The translations under genes were made by a program, and so were the position numbers. Shown here one piece after another: positions 51,055 to 59,389 of a DNA stretch of 64,000 bases (within the stretch, counting starts at the first letter, position 1; the number at the start of each line of letters is the position of its first letter). The notes under the pieces are model-generated. The model was not told the origin of the DNA. It saw only the letters and a list, made by a program, of their open reading frames with translations, and ran no database searches. Source of the stretch: Synechocystis sp. PCC 6714 (lineage in GTDB: Bacteria > Cyanobacteriota > Cyanobacteriia > Cyanobacteriales > Microcystaceae). The stretch lies in contig NZ_CP007544.1 in assembly GCF_000478825.2 (NCBI RefSeq), forward strand, positions 1-64,000, given 5' to 3'.

Positions 51055-51877
51055 GTGTCCAAACCATTGATGCCGTAAGGCGTTGAGCACTTACAAATGG
51101 AACTAACACTTGTTTTGGATCGAAGTGTGTCCAAACCATTGATGCCGTAAGGCGTTGAGCACACCTGGAATTTGGAGCCACCCAAACCCAGCGGGGGGGT
51201 GTCCAAACCATTGATGCCGTAAGGCGTTGAGCACTTTATCACCGTGTCCCCAATCTGGATATTTTGTGTGTGTCCAAACCATTGATGCCGTAAGGCGTTG
51301 AGCACTAACAATTACAGAAACTTCAAGCGGATTTGCTATAGTGTCCAAACCATTGATGCCGTAAGGCGTTGAGCACACCGTAAGATTGGCAGATATTATC
51401 GTCCCTGATATGTGTCCAAACCATTGATGCCGTAAGGCGTTGAGCACCATACCGTGCATCAGGATAATATCACAATGCTTTCTGGTGTCCAAACCATTGA
51501 TGCCGTAAGGCGTTGAGCACGCAGATCTGGACATTGACACGACCAGGGAAACCCTGTGTCCAAACCATTGATGCCATAAGGCGTTGAGCACGGATTTGCT
51601 CATGCCAATTGTGGGGGATTTTGCCCGTGTCCAAACCATTGATGCCGTAAGGCGTTGAGCACGCGTGGCGGGCGGGGCAATTGTTAGTGCGATCGCCGTG
51701 TCCAAACCATTGATGCCGTAAGGCGTTGAGCACTACGTTTTTCCGTCCCAGGCAACATAGCAGGCATGGGTGTCCAAACCATTGATGCCGTAAGGCGTTG
51801 AGCACCTTGGTTTGATGAGTCCACCGGCTGGGTTAAAGGTAGTGTCCAAACCATTGATGCCGTAAGGCGTTGAGCAC
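51055..51877 (+). CRISPR. CRISPR array, 12 repeats of 36 bp, 11 spacers of 35-37 bp
   Basis: The repeat begins GTGTCCAAACCATTGATGCC and ends GTAAGGCGTTGAGCAC. Repeats start at 51055, 51127, 51199, 51270, 51341, 51412, 51485, 51556, 51627, 51698, 51770 and 51842. All are identical except repeat 8, which has GCCATAAGGC for GCCGTAAGGC. Read on the plus strand, TTGATGCC and GGCGTTGA pair around a GTAA loop using G-U pairs that the minus strand cannot form, which suggests plus-strand transcription from the cas2 side. The last repeat is not degenerate. Confidence 0.97.
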
Positions 51878-52062
51878 CTGTTGGCGTGGATACGGTTATT
51901 CCCTAGCCGTGAACCTTATCGTTGGGATTCCCTCACGAGCATTAGGCGATCGCCAGCATAATCTAGTCCCCGCGCAGCTCCGCAGGCAAAGTTAAAATAA
52001 TGTTAATGAGTGCCCTGCCCATCTCTACGAGATCGTTCCTTTCCCCACTCCAACCTGCAAAC

Positions 52063-52413
52063 ATGGCCCAAATCACCCTAGACCTCCCCGACGAACTCCT
52101 AGAGCAAATAGTACAAGCAGGAGAAAACCCCTCAGAGTGGTTACGCCATCGCCTACCCGACATTCTCAAACCGGTTCCCCCCTTACCTGCCCACCTCTAT
52201 CGCCACATTCTGAACTTCATCGCTAGCAATCCTACTCCCCAACAAATCTCAGACTTCAGACCCACCCCAGAAATGCAGGAACGCTTAAGAAACCTCTTGA
52301 ATCGAGAAGAAAACCTGACCCCCTCAGAACAGGCCGAACTTGAGGAGTATGAACGAATCGAACATCTTGTCGTTATGCTCAAAGCAGGCAACCTTAAAAA
52401 CTTAGTCGGCTAA
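52063..52413 (+). CDS. Small antitoxin-like or partner protein upstream of an HNH nuclease
   Basis: From the ATG at 52063 the 116-residue protein begins AQITLDLPDELLEQIVQAGE, a strand-helix start seen in RHH-like and DUF-type antitoxins, and continues with ASNPTPQQISDFRPTPEMQE and LTPSEQAELEEYERIEHLVV. Such proteins are often found directly before an HNH endonuclease gene in cyanobacteria, as here with only two bases between. The pair may form a toxin-antitoxin-like unit; this is inferred. Confidence 0.55.
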   Translation: MAQITLDLPDELLEQIVQAGENPSEWLRHRLPDILKPVPPLPAHLYRHILNFIASNPTPQQISDFRPTPEMQERLRNLLNREENLTPSEQAELEEYERIEHLVVMLKAGNLKNLVG

Positions 52414-52415
52414 CT

Positions 52416-52940
52416 GTGAGCAAAACCTATATCTCTCTTGCCCTGCGCCGCCTAGTCACAGAACGAGCAAATGACCAATGTGAATACTGTCGCCTCCCAG
52501 CAAACCTTTCCTTTTTCCCCCATGAACTTGATCACATCATCGCGGAAAAACACGGAGGACAAACCATTTCCGAGAATCTTGCTCTAACCTGTTGGCGTTG
52601 TAATCGTCACAAAGGAAGCGACTTAGGCTCCTTCGATCCTCACACCAACGAATTTTGTTTTCTCTTCAACCCTCGTACCCAGTCCTGGAGTGAGCACTTT
52701 AGCCCCAGTCACCATCACATTGAAGGACTAACCCCCGAAGGACGCACAACGGTCAAACTTCTGCAACTCAACACCTCAGAACGTATCGCAGAACGCAAAC
52801 GGCTAAACCCCATAACTAGGCGATCGCCGAAGAACTCAGACTATATTAGCCCTGACCGTCTTTATGCAGAGTCTTATACTAAAACTTCAAAAGACCAGGG
52901 TTACAAGGCATTCTTCATGGTGTCAAATGTACCGAAATGA
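52416..52940 (+). CDS. HNH endonuclease (174 aa)
   Basis: The protein starts with GTG. It has NDQCEYCRLP as the first zinc pair, the HNH core FPHELDHIIAEKHGG, and ENLALTCWRCNRHKGSDLGS. The C-terminal part contains HHHIEGLTPEGRTTVKLLQL. It is the usual length for stand-alone HNH nucleases of cyanobacteria and is transcribed together with the preceding gene. Confidence 0.8.
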   Translation: MSKTYISLALRRLVTERANDQCEYCRLPANLSFFPHELDHIIAEKHGGQTISENLALTCWRCNRHKGSDLGSFDPHTNEFCFLFNPRTQSWSEHFSPSHHHIEGLTPEGRTTVKLLQLNTSERIAERKRLNPITRRSPKNSDYISPDRLYAESYTKTSKDQGYKAFFMVSNVPK

Positions 52941-52949
52941 TAGTCCATA

Positions 52950-53213
52950 TCAAAATGAGATTGTAGATAAAGCCTGCTCTTTTTCTTGTTCAGAAACCTC
53001 CAGATAATGGGACAACACATTCAAATTCTTGTGACCACTAATCTTTTGAATAACCCGCAAATTAATGCCCTTGCGACACATCATAGTTAACGCAGTGCGG
53101 CGGAAAGAATGGGTCGATACTCCCCTCACTCCAATCCTATCCGTTGCTGCTTTCAAAATTTTGTGGGCCATGGAAGGGTGAAGATGTGACCCCACCCGTT
53201 TGCCCCGAAACAC
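52950..53213 (-). pseudogene. C-terminal remnant of a tyrosine recombinase
   Basis: The 87 codons encode the end of the catalytic domain: THSFRRTALTMMCRKGINLR (HxxR), QKISGHKNLNVLSHYLEVSE with the GH box and the nucleophile tyrosine. The first arginine and the core-binding domain are absent. The frame is open for about ten more codons upstream (KFSLSHV) before a TAA. It is probably the relic of the integrase that brought in this plasmid-like segment. Confidence 0.75.
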
Positions 53214-53440
53214 ATGGGATAATGAAAATTTAAAATATTGTTAGGATTAGTTTTCATTCAATGATTTTGCAAAATATTGAATGACTCCCACAACCCTAAT
53301 TCTATCCTAGAATTTTTCTGATTACCCATAGCTTAATGCAAATTATTGCTAATCTTTATTGCTTCGATGATGAATTGGCGATCGCCACAGGAAACAACTT
53401 GGCCCAGAAATAAAACTGGCAGTGGTGACAACGAAGAGTT

Positions 53441-53752
53441 TTAAATATTTTTTATTCCGTAGCAAAATTCCAACGATAATTGCCCCGGTGTGATATTGCC
53501 CTGTTGCCTGCGGTGATAGTGGAGATGGCAAGGAGAGCATAAAGCCATCAGATTGCTAAGGGTATTGTTACCAGGATCATAATCACAGTGGTGAACTGCC
53601 ATCCTGAGCCGATACCGTTCTTCCTTTGACAATCCCTTCCCCTCCCCAGGCTTGAGACATTGCACCCCACATCGTTCACAGACCCAACCAACGGACTGCT
53701 TTTTGGCAGTGGCAATCTGACTCCAATTGAGGGGATAACGGTCATCCTTCAT
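53441..53752 (-). CDS. HNH endonuclease, copy 2 of an inverted pair
   Basis: The 103-residue protein is a close homologue of 37522-37815: KDDRYPLNWSQIATAKKQSV, WVCERCGVQCLKPGE, RMAVHHCDYDPGNNTLSNLM and CSPCHLHYHRRQQGN. A TTACTAGGGGTTT motif precedes its ATG, as with copy 1. The tail has six extra residues (YGIKNI). It follows the partition genes on the same strand. Confidence 0.8.
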   Translation of the reverse strand: MKDDRYPLNWSQIATAKKQSVGWVCERCGVQCLKPGEGKGLSKEERYRLRMAVHHCDYDPGNNTLSNLMALCSPCHLHYHRRQQGNITPGQLSLEFCYGIKNI

Positions 53753-53810
53753 GGCAAACCCCTAGTAATTTTTTAATCATTCACTCTAAACCCCTAGTAA
53801 ATTTTTTTGG

Positions 53811-54026
53811 CTAGGGATGATGCTCAATGTAAAAATCTAGAGCCGCTTCAAACACATCCTTGAGGGAAAGATCATGTTTAGCCGCATACTGTTTGAGCTT
53901 GCGACGCATTTCTGAAGTCACCTTAAAATTCAAATTAACGAATTCGCTACTTCTTGCTTTCGTTATTTCTGGTTCTGGTGTGGATTCCGCCTTTGCCGTG
54001 TCGAATACCTTACTGAGCCGTCCCAT
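53811..54026 (-). CDS. Ribbon-helix-helix partition partner (ParG/CopG-like)
   Basis: The 71-residue protein has a flexible head GRLSKVFDTAKAESTPEPE and a C-terminal ribbon-helix-helix FVNLNFKVTSEMRRKLKQYA, KHDLSLKDVFEAALDFYI. Its start overlaps the 3' end of parA by 17 bases, the order of ParF-ParG type cassettes. It would bind the TTTCGTNNTTTCT repeats near parA as centromere and operator. Confidence 0.75.
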   Translation of the reverse strand: MGRLSKVFDTAKAESTPEPEITKARSSEFVNLNFKVTSEMRRKLKQYAAKHDLSLKDVFEAALDFYIEHHP

Positions 54027-54624
54027 TGATAACCTCCATAATTTCCTTGCCGATAGTTTTGTAATCTTGCCAAGGGTAATGATCCCGTCCCTTCATTTCC
54101 GCAGTGGTCACCCCCATATCAATGGCCTTAACCACCGAGGCTGAGCGTCGGATGAATCCTTTAAAAACTTCAATCCGATTTTCAGCTAGAACAGACCGCA
54201 ATTCATCGGCTGATTTACTCGGATAAGGAGGAGCAATGGTAATCAAAACCCGGTAGATGGCACTTGGGTATAAGTCGTGAAACATCTGGAGCATGGGGTC
54301 AAGGCTGATGGCATCTGGTACGCAGGGCAGAATGGTTAGATGGGCTTCTTGGCTAATTTCTTTAAGTTCATTACTATCAGGGCGAGCTGGGGTGTCCAAA
54401 ACCAAAAAATCATTCCCGGCAATATGGGCCGGAGCAGACTTTTCATTTTTGACCTTAAAAAGGGGTTCCTTTTCTGAACGGGCTGCCCATTTCTCCACCG
54501 AACGGTTAGGGTCAGAGTCAATTAACAACACTTTCCCCTGATCGGCCAAGTAACGAGCAATGTGGATTGAGGTGATGGTTTTACCCACTCCTCCCTTATA
54601 GCCAGTCACGGCAATTATCTTCAT
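54010..54624 (-). CDS. parA: ParA-family partition ATPase (ParF-like)
   Basis: The 204-residue protein carries the deviant Walker A GYKGGVGKTITSIHIARYLA at its start, VLLIDSDPNRSVEKW as the A' motif and FLVLDTPARPDSNEL as Walker B. It is the short form without an N-terminal HTH, like ParF. It segregates low-copy replicons with its RHH partner. This is strong evidence for plasmid ancestry of the segment. Confidence 0.85.
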   Translation of the reverse strand: MKIIAVTGYKGGVGKTITSIHIARYLADQGKVLLIDSDPNRSVEKWAARSEKEPLFKVKNEKSAPAHIAGNDFLVLDTPARPDSNELKEISQEAHLTILPCVPDAISLDPMLQMFHDLYPSAIYRVLITIAPPYPSKSADELRSVLAENRIEVFKGFIRRSASVVKAIDMGVTTAEMKGRDHYPWQDYKTIGKEIMEVINGTAQ

Positions 54625-54820
54625 TTCGTGTTTTCTAGATTTCGTTATTTCTTGCTATGACATTATATTAAGCTATCTGTGCCCATAACAAAATTCTTTA
54701 TTTCGTGCTTTCTTCATTAATGGTGTTGTCAATGAAAATCTGTTCACAGACTGGTGGCAGTTCAGCCCCTTGACATATCTCCCATACCTAAAGGTAGGAA
54801 AGTAGCTTGCTTGAGTGTGG
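54625..54820. promoter_or_regulatory. Putative centromere/operator with TTTCGTNNTTTCT direct repeats
   Basis: TTTCGTGTTTTCT (54624-54636), TTTCGTTATTTCT (54640-54652) and TTTCGTGCTTTCT (near 54701-54713) lie directly upstream of parA in the same orientation. Another TTTCGTTATTTCT is inside the RHH gene near 53960. These fit the operator and parS role known for ParFG-type systems. Confidence 0.6.
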
Positions 54821-55243
54821 CTAGTTCTTTGGGTTTGCCTTCAATCCACCAATCCGGTCTAAATCTTCTGGGCCAAATGACCAGGGCAATAATTCAGTGA
54901 TTGATAGTGGCCCGATGGGAGTCATGATTTGCAGTTCCCTACCCCCATGCTCTAACAAGACCTGACGACAACGGCCGCAGGGAGCAAGATAATTATCCTG
55001 ACTATCAACACAGACCACTGCCACCAAACATCCCCCACCAGTGGCCATCAAATGGGAGACCAAGCCACACTCCGCACAAAGGGTTAGACCATAGGACGCA
55101 TTTTCGATATTACAGCCCACAACAATTCGCCCGTCGTCCACTAGCCCTGCCGCCCCCACTAAAAAATGAGAATAGGGGGCATAGGCATTTTGTCGAACCT
55201 CGATAGCAGATCGATGTAACTGCTCCCAACAAATATCAACCAT
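54821..55243 (-). CDS. cdd: Cytidine deaminase
   Basis: The 140-residue protein has the zinc site of tetrameric cytidine deaminases: CAE in GLTLCAECGLVSH near residue 56 and PCGRCRQ near residue 88, with the substrate residues NIENASYG before them. It deaminates cytidine and deoxycytidine in nucleoside salvage. The start at 55243 (VDICWEQL) gives the usual length. It marks the return to ordinary metabolic genes. Confidence 0.9.
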   Translation of the reverse strand: MVDICWEQLHRSAIEVRQNAYAPYSHFLVGAAGLVDDGRIVVGCNIENASYGLTLCAECGLVSHLMATGGGCLVAVVCVDSQDNYLAPCGRCRQVLLEHGGRELQIMTPIGPLSITELLPWSFGPEDLDRIGGLKANPKN

Positions 55244-55282
55244 TGGTCAAACCTTAATTTTTCAACAATCAGGTAAAAGAAT

Positions 55283-55515
55283 TAGATACCCCAGGCTGCA
55301 CTGACACAGCGAATACCAGCAGAGGAAATTTTTAAGGCTTTCTTCTTTTCCGATTAGCTTGCCAAATCTGTTCAAATTCCCCAACCCATTCCGAGTGTGG
55401 ATCAGTAGTGCTTCCAATGACAAAAATCTCTGGATCTTGTTTGCCGTTGAGTTGACATCTACGCAGAATATCAAATTGGTGATTGGGGAGTTTTACCGCA
55501 TCAAAAATTAGGATA
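55283..55515 (-). pseudogene. Broken homologue of the secreted protein at 34124
   Basis: The minus strand reads LIFDAVKLPNHQFDILRRCQ, LNGKQDPEIFVIGSTTDPHS, EWVGEFEQIWQANRKR, which parallels LVLDAVQLPDGEFYLLRGCE and DPEIFVVGDTTDPDSEW in 34124-34669. After the lysine- and arginine-rich stretch, a frameshift leads to a stop, and the N-terminal half with the signal peptide is missing. Confidence 0.7.
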
Positions 55516-55608
55516 TTTTAATGGTCTCCTAATCCTTTAAGATGTTAGGCAACGACATTGGAAAGAATCTTTTCAAATCATAATTTAATCCTAATTTGAT
55601 GATTATAT

Positions 55609-56031
55609 TTAACGGAATTTGCGCTCTGATTCCTGAATTGACAAATCATTAATACTGGCTTCCCGTCTTTGCATTAAACCGTTAGAGGCAAACTCCCATT
55701 GTTCATTGCCATAGGCTCGATACCATTTTCCTAAATCGTTGTGATATTCATATTCAAATTTGACAGAAATACGGTTATCGGTAAAGCTCCAAAGTTCTTT
55801 TTTGAGCCGATAATCTAACTCTGTATTCCATTTACGGGTGAGAAATTCTCGAATCTTATCTCGACCTTGAAAAAATTCGGCTCGATTACGCCACACAGAA
55901 TCTTGGGTATACGCTAAGATGACTCGTTCCGGGTCACGGGTATTCCAAGCATCTTCAGCTGCTTGCACTTTAGCTTTTGCTGTTTCCAGGGTAAAGGGCG
56001 GTAAAGGGGGGCGGGAAATAAATTCAGTCAT
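55609..56031 (-). CDS. DUF1348 (NTF2/SnoaL-like) protein
   Basis: The 140-residue protein shows the family pattern [60 protein letters not shown] and [20 protein letters not shown], a cone-shaped alpha+beta fold. The biochemical role is unknown. It is last in a minus-strand run with the PNPOx-like and GST genes, which faces a TetR gene. Confidence 0.85.
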   Translation of the reverse strand: MTEFISRPPLPPFTLETAKAKVQAAEDAWNTRDPERVILAYTQDSVWRNRAEFFQGRDKIREFLTRKWNTELDYRLKKELWSFTDNRISVKFEYEYHNDLGKWYRAYGNEQWEFASNGLMQRREASINDLSIQESERKFR

Positions 56032-56106
56032 GGTTAATTATCTTCAATTAAAAGATTCAGTTAATATTTCCGTTGCTTTTGTGAAAGTAGAAACGAGAGC
56101 GTCATC

Positions 56107-56700
56107 TCAAACCATTTCAGATTTTTCCAACTCAGCAATACGAGCCTGGAGGGGAGCAATCATGGCCGTAACTTCCGCCTCAGAATAACGAATGGGAATA
56201 TGTTGAGGACAGTTTTCACTAATCGCTTCAACTTGAAATAAGATTGCCCTTTCTACAGGTGCAGAATAGTCTCTCTGTCGCAATGTTTGCAGTAGCTCCG
56301 ATTCCCCTTCCAGATAATGGGCACGACCCCAAATTTTAATGCGTTTACGGTGGCGATAATCCATCAAAAATAAAAAGGCTTTGTCATTACCGGACAGATT
56401 GCCAACGGTGATGTACTGCACATTGCCAGAGAAATCCGCAAAGCCCAAGGTTTTTTCATCCAACACTTTAAGAAAGCCTGGAGGGCCGCCGCGAAATTGA
56501 ATATAGGGATAACCGTTAGACCCCACTGTTCCCAAATAAAAACCATCCAATTGGGCAATAAAATCGGCAATTTTTGGCGTAATGGTATCGTTACTGTCGC
56601 CATTGGCAATATACCGTTCATAGGTTTGCCGTGAACCCCGATCGCTCTGGGCGGCTTGGACTTCGGGGGTAAAAGCAATCTCACCAAATTTTCGGGGCAT
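56107..56700 (-). CDS. Pyridoxamine 5'-phosphate oxidase-like flavin-binding protein
   Basis: The 197-residue protein has LDGFYLGTVGSNGYPYIQFR, FADFSGNVQYITVGNLSGND and FLFLMDYRHRKRIKIWGRAH, typical of the PNPOx-like split-barrel family that binds FMN. It is common in operons with GST and TetR regulators and may act in redox detoxification. True PNPOx activity is unlikely because the C-terminal PNPOx dimer segment is absent. Confidence 0.8.
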   Translation of the reverse strand: MPRKFGEIAFTPEVQAAQSDRGSRQTYERYIANGDSNDTITPKIADFIAQLDGFYLGTVGSNGYPYIQFRGGPPGFLKVLDEKTLGFADFSGNVQYITVGNLSGNDKAFLFLMDYRHRKRIKIWGRAHYLEGESELLQTLRQRDYSAPVERAILFQVEAISENCPQHIPIRYSEAEVTAMIAPLQARIAELEKSEMV

Positions 56701-56709
56701 AACCTTCTC

Positions 56710-57327
56710 CTAAGTAATAACTAATTCTTCGATGCCGATCATGCCCACAAAACCAGGCAACTTTTTGACCCGTTCAATCCAGGTTAAAACATTGGGATAG
56801 GGACGGAGATCAATTTGCCCATCACCCGCTAAAGCCACATAGGGAAACACTGCTACATCGGCGATCGTGGTTTGTGCCAATGCCAACCAAGTTCGTTCCG
56901 TTAAATGTTGATCCAATTGAGACAAAATAAAGTCGGCTTTTTGATTAGCTCGTTCTATATCAATGTTGGTTGCGCTGAAGAGATGGTATAAACGGGCGGA
57001 TTCTGGTCCCTGACGAATTTCTCCGGCCGCCGTTGATAGCCAACGCACCACTTGAGCTAGGGGTAAAGGTTCCAATGGCAACCAACGATCGCCGCCGTAC
57101 TGTCGTGCTAGATAGACCAAAATTGCCTGGGCGTCTGCTAGTACCGTCTCACCATCCACCAATGCGGGGAGCTGTCCAAAGGGATTCAACGCTAGAAATT
57201 CAGGCCGTTTGTGCGCTCCTACCATTAAGTCCACTTTAATCCATTCGTAATCCAATGCTAGTAAGGACAGCAGCAACTTGACCTTGTAAGTGTTTCCCGA
57301 TAATTCATGGCCATAGAGCTTAATCAT
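56710..57327 (-). CDS. Glutathione S-transferase
   Basis: The 205-residue protein opens with the thioredoxin-like GST domain (IKLYGHELSGNTYKVKLLLS, NPFGQLPALVDGETVLADAQ with the cis-Pro and the glutathione-binding DA pair) and has an all-helical C-terminal domain (TTIADVAVFPYVALAG). It conjugates or reduces substrates with glutathione in the cytosol. It is first in the minus-strand operon and divergent from the TetR gene. Confidence 0.9.
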   Translation of the reverse strand: MIKLYGHELSGNTYKVKLLLSLLALDYEWIKVDLMVGAHKRPEFLALNPFGQLPALVDGETVLADAQAILVYLARQYGGDRWLPLEPLPLAQVVRWLSTAAGEIRQGPESARLYHLFSATNIDIERANQKADFILSQLDQHLTERTWLALAQTTIADVAVFPYVALAGDGQIDLRPYPNVLTWIERVKKLPGFVGMIGIEELVIT

Positions 57328-57339
57328 GGGTTTTTTGTT

Positions 57340-57395
57340 TTAGTATGAACCGTTCGTTCGGTATAAAGTCAATCCAACCGAACGTTTGGTATAGT
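57340..57395. promoter_or_regulatory. Two palindromic operators between the GST operon and the TetR gene
   Basis: ACCGTTCGTTCGGTAT (57349-57364) and CCAACCGAACGTTTGG (57374-57389) both contain inverted CCGAACG/CGTTCGG halves. They lie in the divergent promoter space, the usual place for TetR-family operators. Confidence 0.7.
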
Positions 57396-57427
57396 GTCAA
57401 GGGGTAAACACAAAACTGTTTGGGGAG

Positions 57428-57982
57428 ATGGGAAAAATGCCGAAGGACAATTATTTACCTTGTTTGCTGCAATTGTTTCGTCAGTATGGTTACGATGGTG
57501 CGACCCTTTCCAAAATTGCGGCGGCGACGGGCTTGGGTAAGGCGAGTCTTTACCATCATTTTCCAGGGGGTAAGGAGGAGATGATGACTTCGGTGTTAGC
57601 CTATGTGGAGGGTTGGTTAGACAAAAATCTGTTGCCAAGTCTTCAGGGAGATGGAACAGCCCAGCTCAAATTGCAACGCATGGGCGATCGCCTGTTGGAA
57701 CTGTATGAAGGAGGAGAACAACCTTGTTTATTTGCGATTTTGTTGTCGGGTTCTGCCCGCGATACTTTTCATGCTCAGGTCCAACGGTTATTTGAAACTT
57801 GGATTGTGGCGATCGCCAAGGTTTTAATGGCAGAAGGAATAGAAGAAAAAGTGGCGAAACAAAAAGCTGAAAAAGCAGTTATTTTGGTGCAAGGTTCCTT
57901 GATTTTATCTCAGGGTTTAAATGATATTAAGATTTTTAAACAGACCATTGATAATCTCCCCACAGAACTATTGCTGAGTTAG
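57428..57982 (+). CDS. TetR-family transcriptional regulator
   Basis: The 184-residue protein has an N-terminal TetR HTH: LQLFRQYGYDGATLSKIAAA, TGLGKASLYHHFPGGKEEMM. The C-terminal domain (GEQPCLFAILLSGSARDTFH) is that of LmrA/YxaF-type regulators with a cysteine that might sense redox state or ligand. It is divergent from GST-PNPOx-DUF1348 and probably represses them and itself through the two operators between. Confidence 0.9.
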   Translation: MGKMPKDNYLPCLLQLFRQYGYDGATLSKIAAATGLGKASLYHHFPGGKEEMMTSVLAYVEGWLDKNLLPSLQGDGTAQLKLQRMGDRLLELYEGGEQPCLFAILLSGSARDTFHAQVQRLFETWIVAIAKVLMAEGIEEKVAKQKAEKAVILVQGSLILSQGLNDIKIFKQTIDNLPTELLLS

Positions 57983-58228
57983 AATTATCATCAATAATGG
58001 ATTGATTGTTTAATGTTATCAACTCGGATACCATTCAGGTAAATTTTAAGAACTTTAACCTTTTTATTCTCTGAAAGTTAGCTATTTTGAGCAGATGAAA
58101 TATGTCTACCCACTCTTTTTTATAGAGCACATACACAAAAGCTTTTTTCTTTTCATTCTTATTTAGCTTGCTAGTTATAGATTGTAATGGAAACTTGTAA
58201 ACTTTGTAAATGGAAAAGAGGTGAACCT

Positions 58229-58651
58229 ATGTTCAAAAACGGGTATTTACTAATGGGAGTTTTTTTTGCCGGTTTTTTATACATATCCACGAATGTTTCT
58301 GCTGGAACTGATTTTAATTCCTTTTGGCAACAATTCAAAATTGCGGTAGTCAACAATGACAAAGCCACCGTTGCCAGGCTGACAAAATTTCCGCTTTCGA
58401 TGCCATTTGGAGTAGAAAGTATAAAAACAGAAGCTCAATTTGTGAAAGATTACGACGATATTTTGAATATGGAAGCCGATGCAAAAAGATGTTTTCAAAT
58501 AACCAAACCGGAGCGAGAGGGAAAGGGTTATGCCGTTTACTGCACCTTCAAACAGCTACCTGAATCAAGCCAAAACCGTCCAATTAAATATTATTTTGAA
58601 AAGACGAAAACAGGTTGGAAATTTGAGGGTATAGATAATATCAATGAGTAA
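58229..58651 (+). CDS. Small exported hypothetical protein (140 aa)
   Basis: A GAGGTG ribosome-binding site lies eight bases before the ATG at 58229, which starts a signal peptide FKNGYLLMGVFFAGFLYIST, NVSA. The mature part (FNSFWQQFKIAVVNNDKATV, ARLTKFPLSMPFG) resembles a cystatin/NTF2-like fold as in DUF4440 or DUF3887-like proteins. The open frame upstream to 58187 is ignored for that reason. Function unknown. Confidence 0.7.
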   Translation: MFKNGYLLMGVFFAGFLYISTNVSAGTDFNSFWQQFKIAVVNNDKATVARLTKFPLSMPFGVESIKTEAQFVKDYDDILNMEADAKRCFQITKPEREGKGYAVYCTFKQLPESSQNRPIKYYFEKTKTGWKFEGIDNINE

Positions 58652-58765
58652 GATACAGTGGCAGTTCTACCGTAATACAAGTTTCTGACTCCCCTAAAAA
58701 GATGACTGATGACATGATCCCAAAGCTAAGATAGGAGATTAATTAGTATATTGGTTTTGACTTGA

Positions 58766-58890
58766 AGGCGATCGCCGAGTCTCTGAAACTTGGAATTATA
58801 GTTGATTTAATTGAAAGTAAGATACTGACCGGAGCTAAAAGTCTCTTTGGTAAAGACCTTAGCTGTCTCAACCTTACTTTGGTTGATTAT
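58766..58890 (+). pseudogene. Fragment shared with the deleted Tn3-type element at 20.7 kb
   Basis: The frame reads LGIIVDLIESKILTGAKSLF, GKDLSCLNLTLVDY. The minus strand of 20680-20765 reads the same with few changes. The parent gene is not recognised; it may have been a passenger or part of a Tn3-family element. Confidence 0.45.
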
Positions 58891-59389
58891 ACTCTGATAT
58901 ATTCACCTCTGCTAACTTCTTTTCCCAAAACAATGCTTTACCCATTTTGGGGTTTAGCTCATAACCACTAAATCCAAATGCTTTGTATGCTGATTGAGCA
59001 GCATAATTTCCTTCAAGTACCTCTAGAGTAAGTTTACAGCAACCCAAATTAACGGCAATATTCTCTGCTTTTTGTAACATCAATTTAGATAATCCCCTTC
59101 CACGATAAGGTAAAGAGACAATTAGATCATGAATATTTAATAATGGCTTACAAGCAAACGTAGAAAATCCTTCAAAGCAAACAATAAGACCAGCGGGTTG
59201 AGCATCAACGAAAGCAAGAATAACATGAGCCGATTTTCTTTTTGCTAGTTCTGCCGGAAGATTTGCTTTAACGTAATCAGGCAAACTTTGACCACTACCC
59301 ATTGGGTCAAGTGCATACTCGTCCATTAATTTAACTATAGCTTCGGCGTGATTAGATAGACTGGGATCTGCTTTTACAATGTCAATCAT
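58874..59389 (-). CDS. GNAT-family N-acetyltransferase
   Basis: The 171-residue protein has the acetyl-CoA motif in HDLIVSLPYRGRGLSKLMLQ (RGxGxG/A-type), then AENIAVNLGCCKLTLEVLEG, NYAAQSAYKAFGFSGYEL, the standard end of GNAT enzymes. It transfers an acetyl group from acetyl-CoA; the substrate is unknown. Its 3' end touches the plus-strand relic at 58766-58890. Confidence 0.85.
   Translation of the reverse strand: MIDIVKADPSLSNHAEAIVKLMDEYALDPMGSGQSLPDYVKANLPAELAKRKSAHVILAFVDAQPAGLIVCFEGFSTFACKPLLNIHDLIVSLPYRGRGLSKLMLQKAENIAVNLGCCKLTLEVLEGNYAAQSAYKAFGFSGYELNPKMGKALFWEKKLAEVNISEYNQPK

Noticed and set aside
50951-51805. Several minus-strand frames across the CRISPR array (NALRHQWFGH repeats)
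   Set aside because: They are translations of the CRISPR repeat, which has open frames, not proteins.
40091-51877. Assignment of the locus as type I-D or I-G
   Set aside because: There is no Cas10d and no Csb-type Cas7/Cas5. The Cas4-Cas1 fusion alone suits I-G, but Cas8, Cas7 and Cas5 resemble the DevT/DevR/DevS (MYXAN) set.
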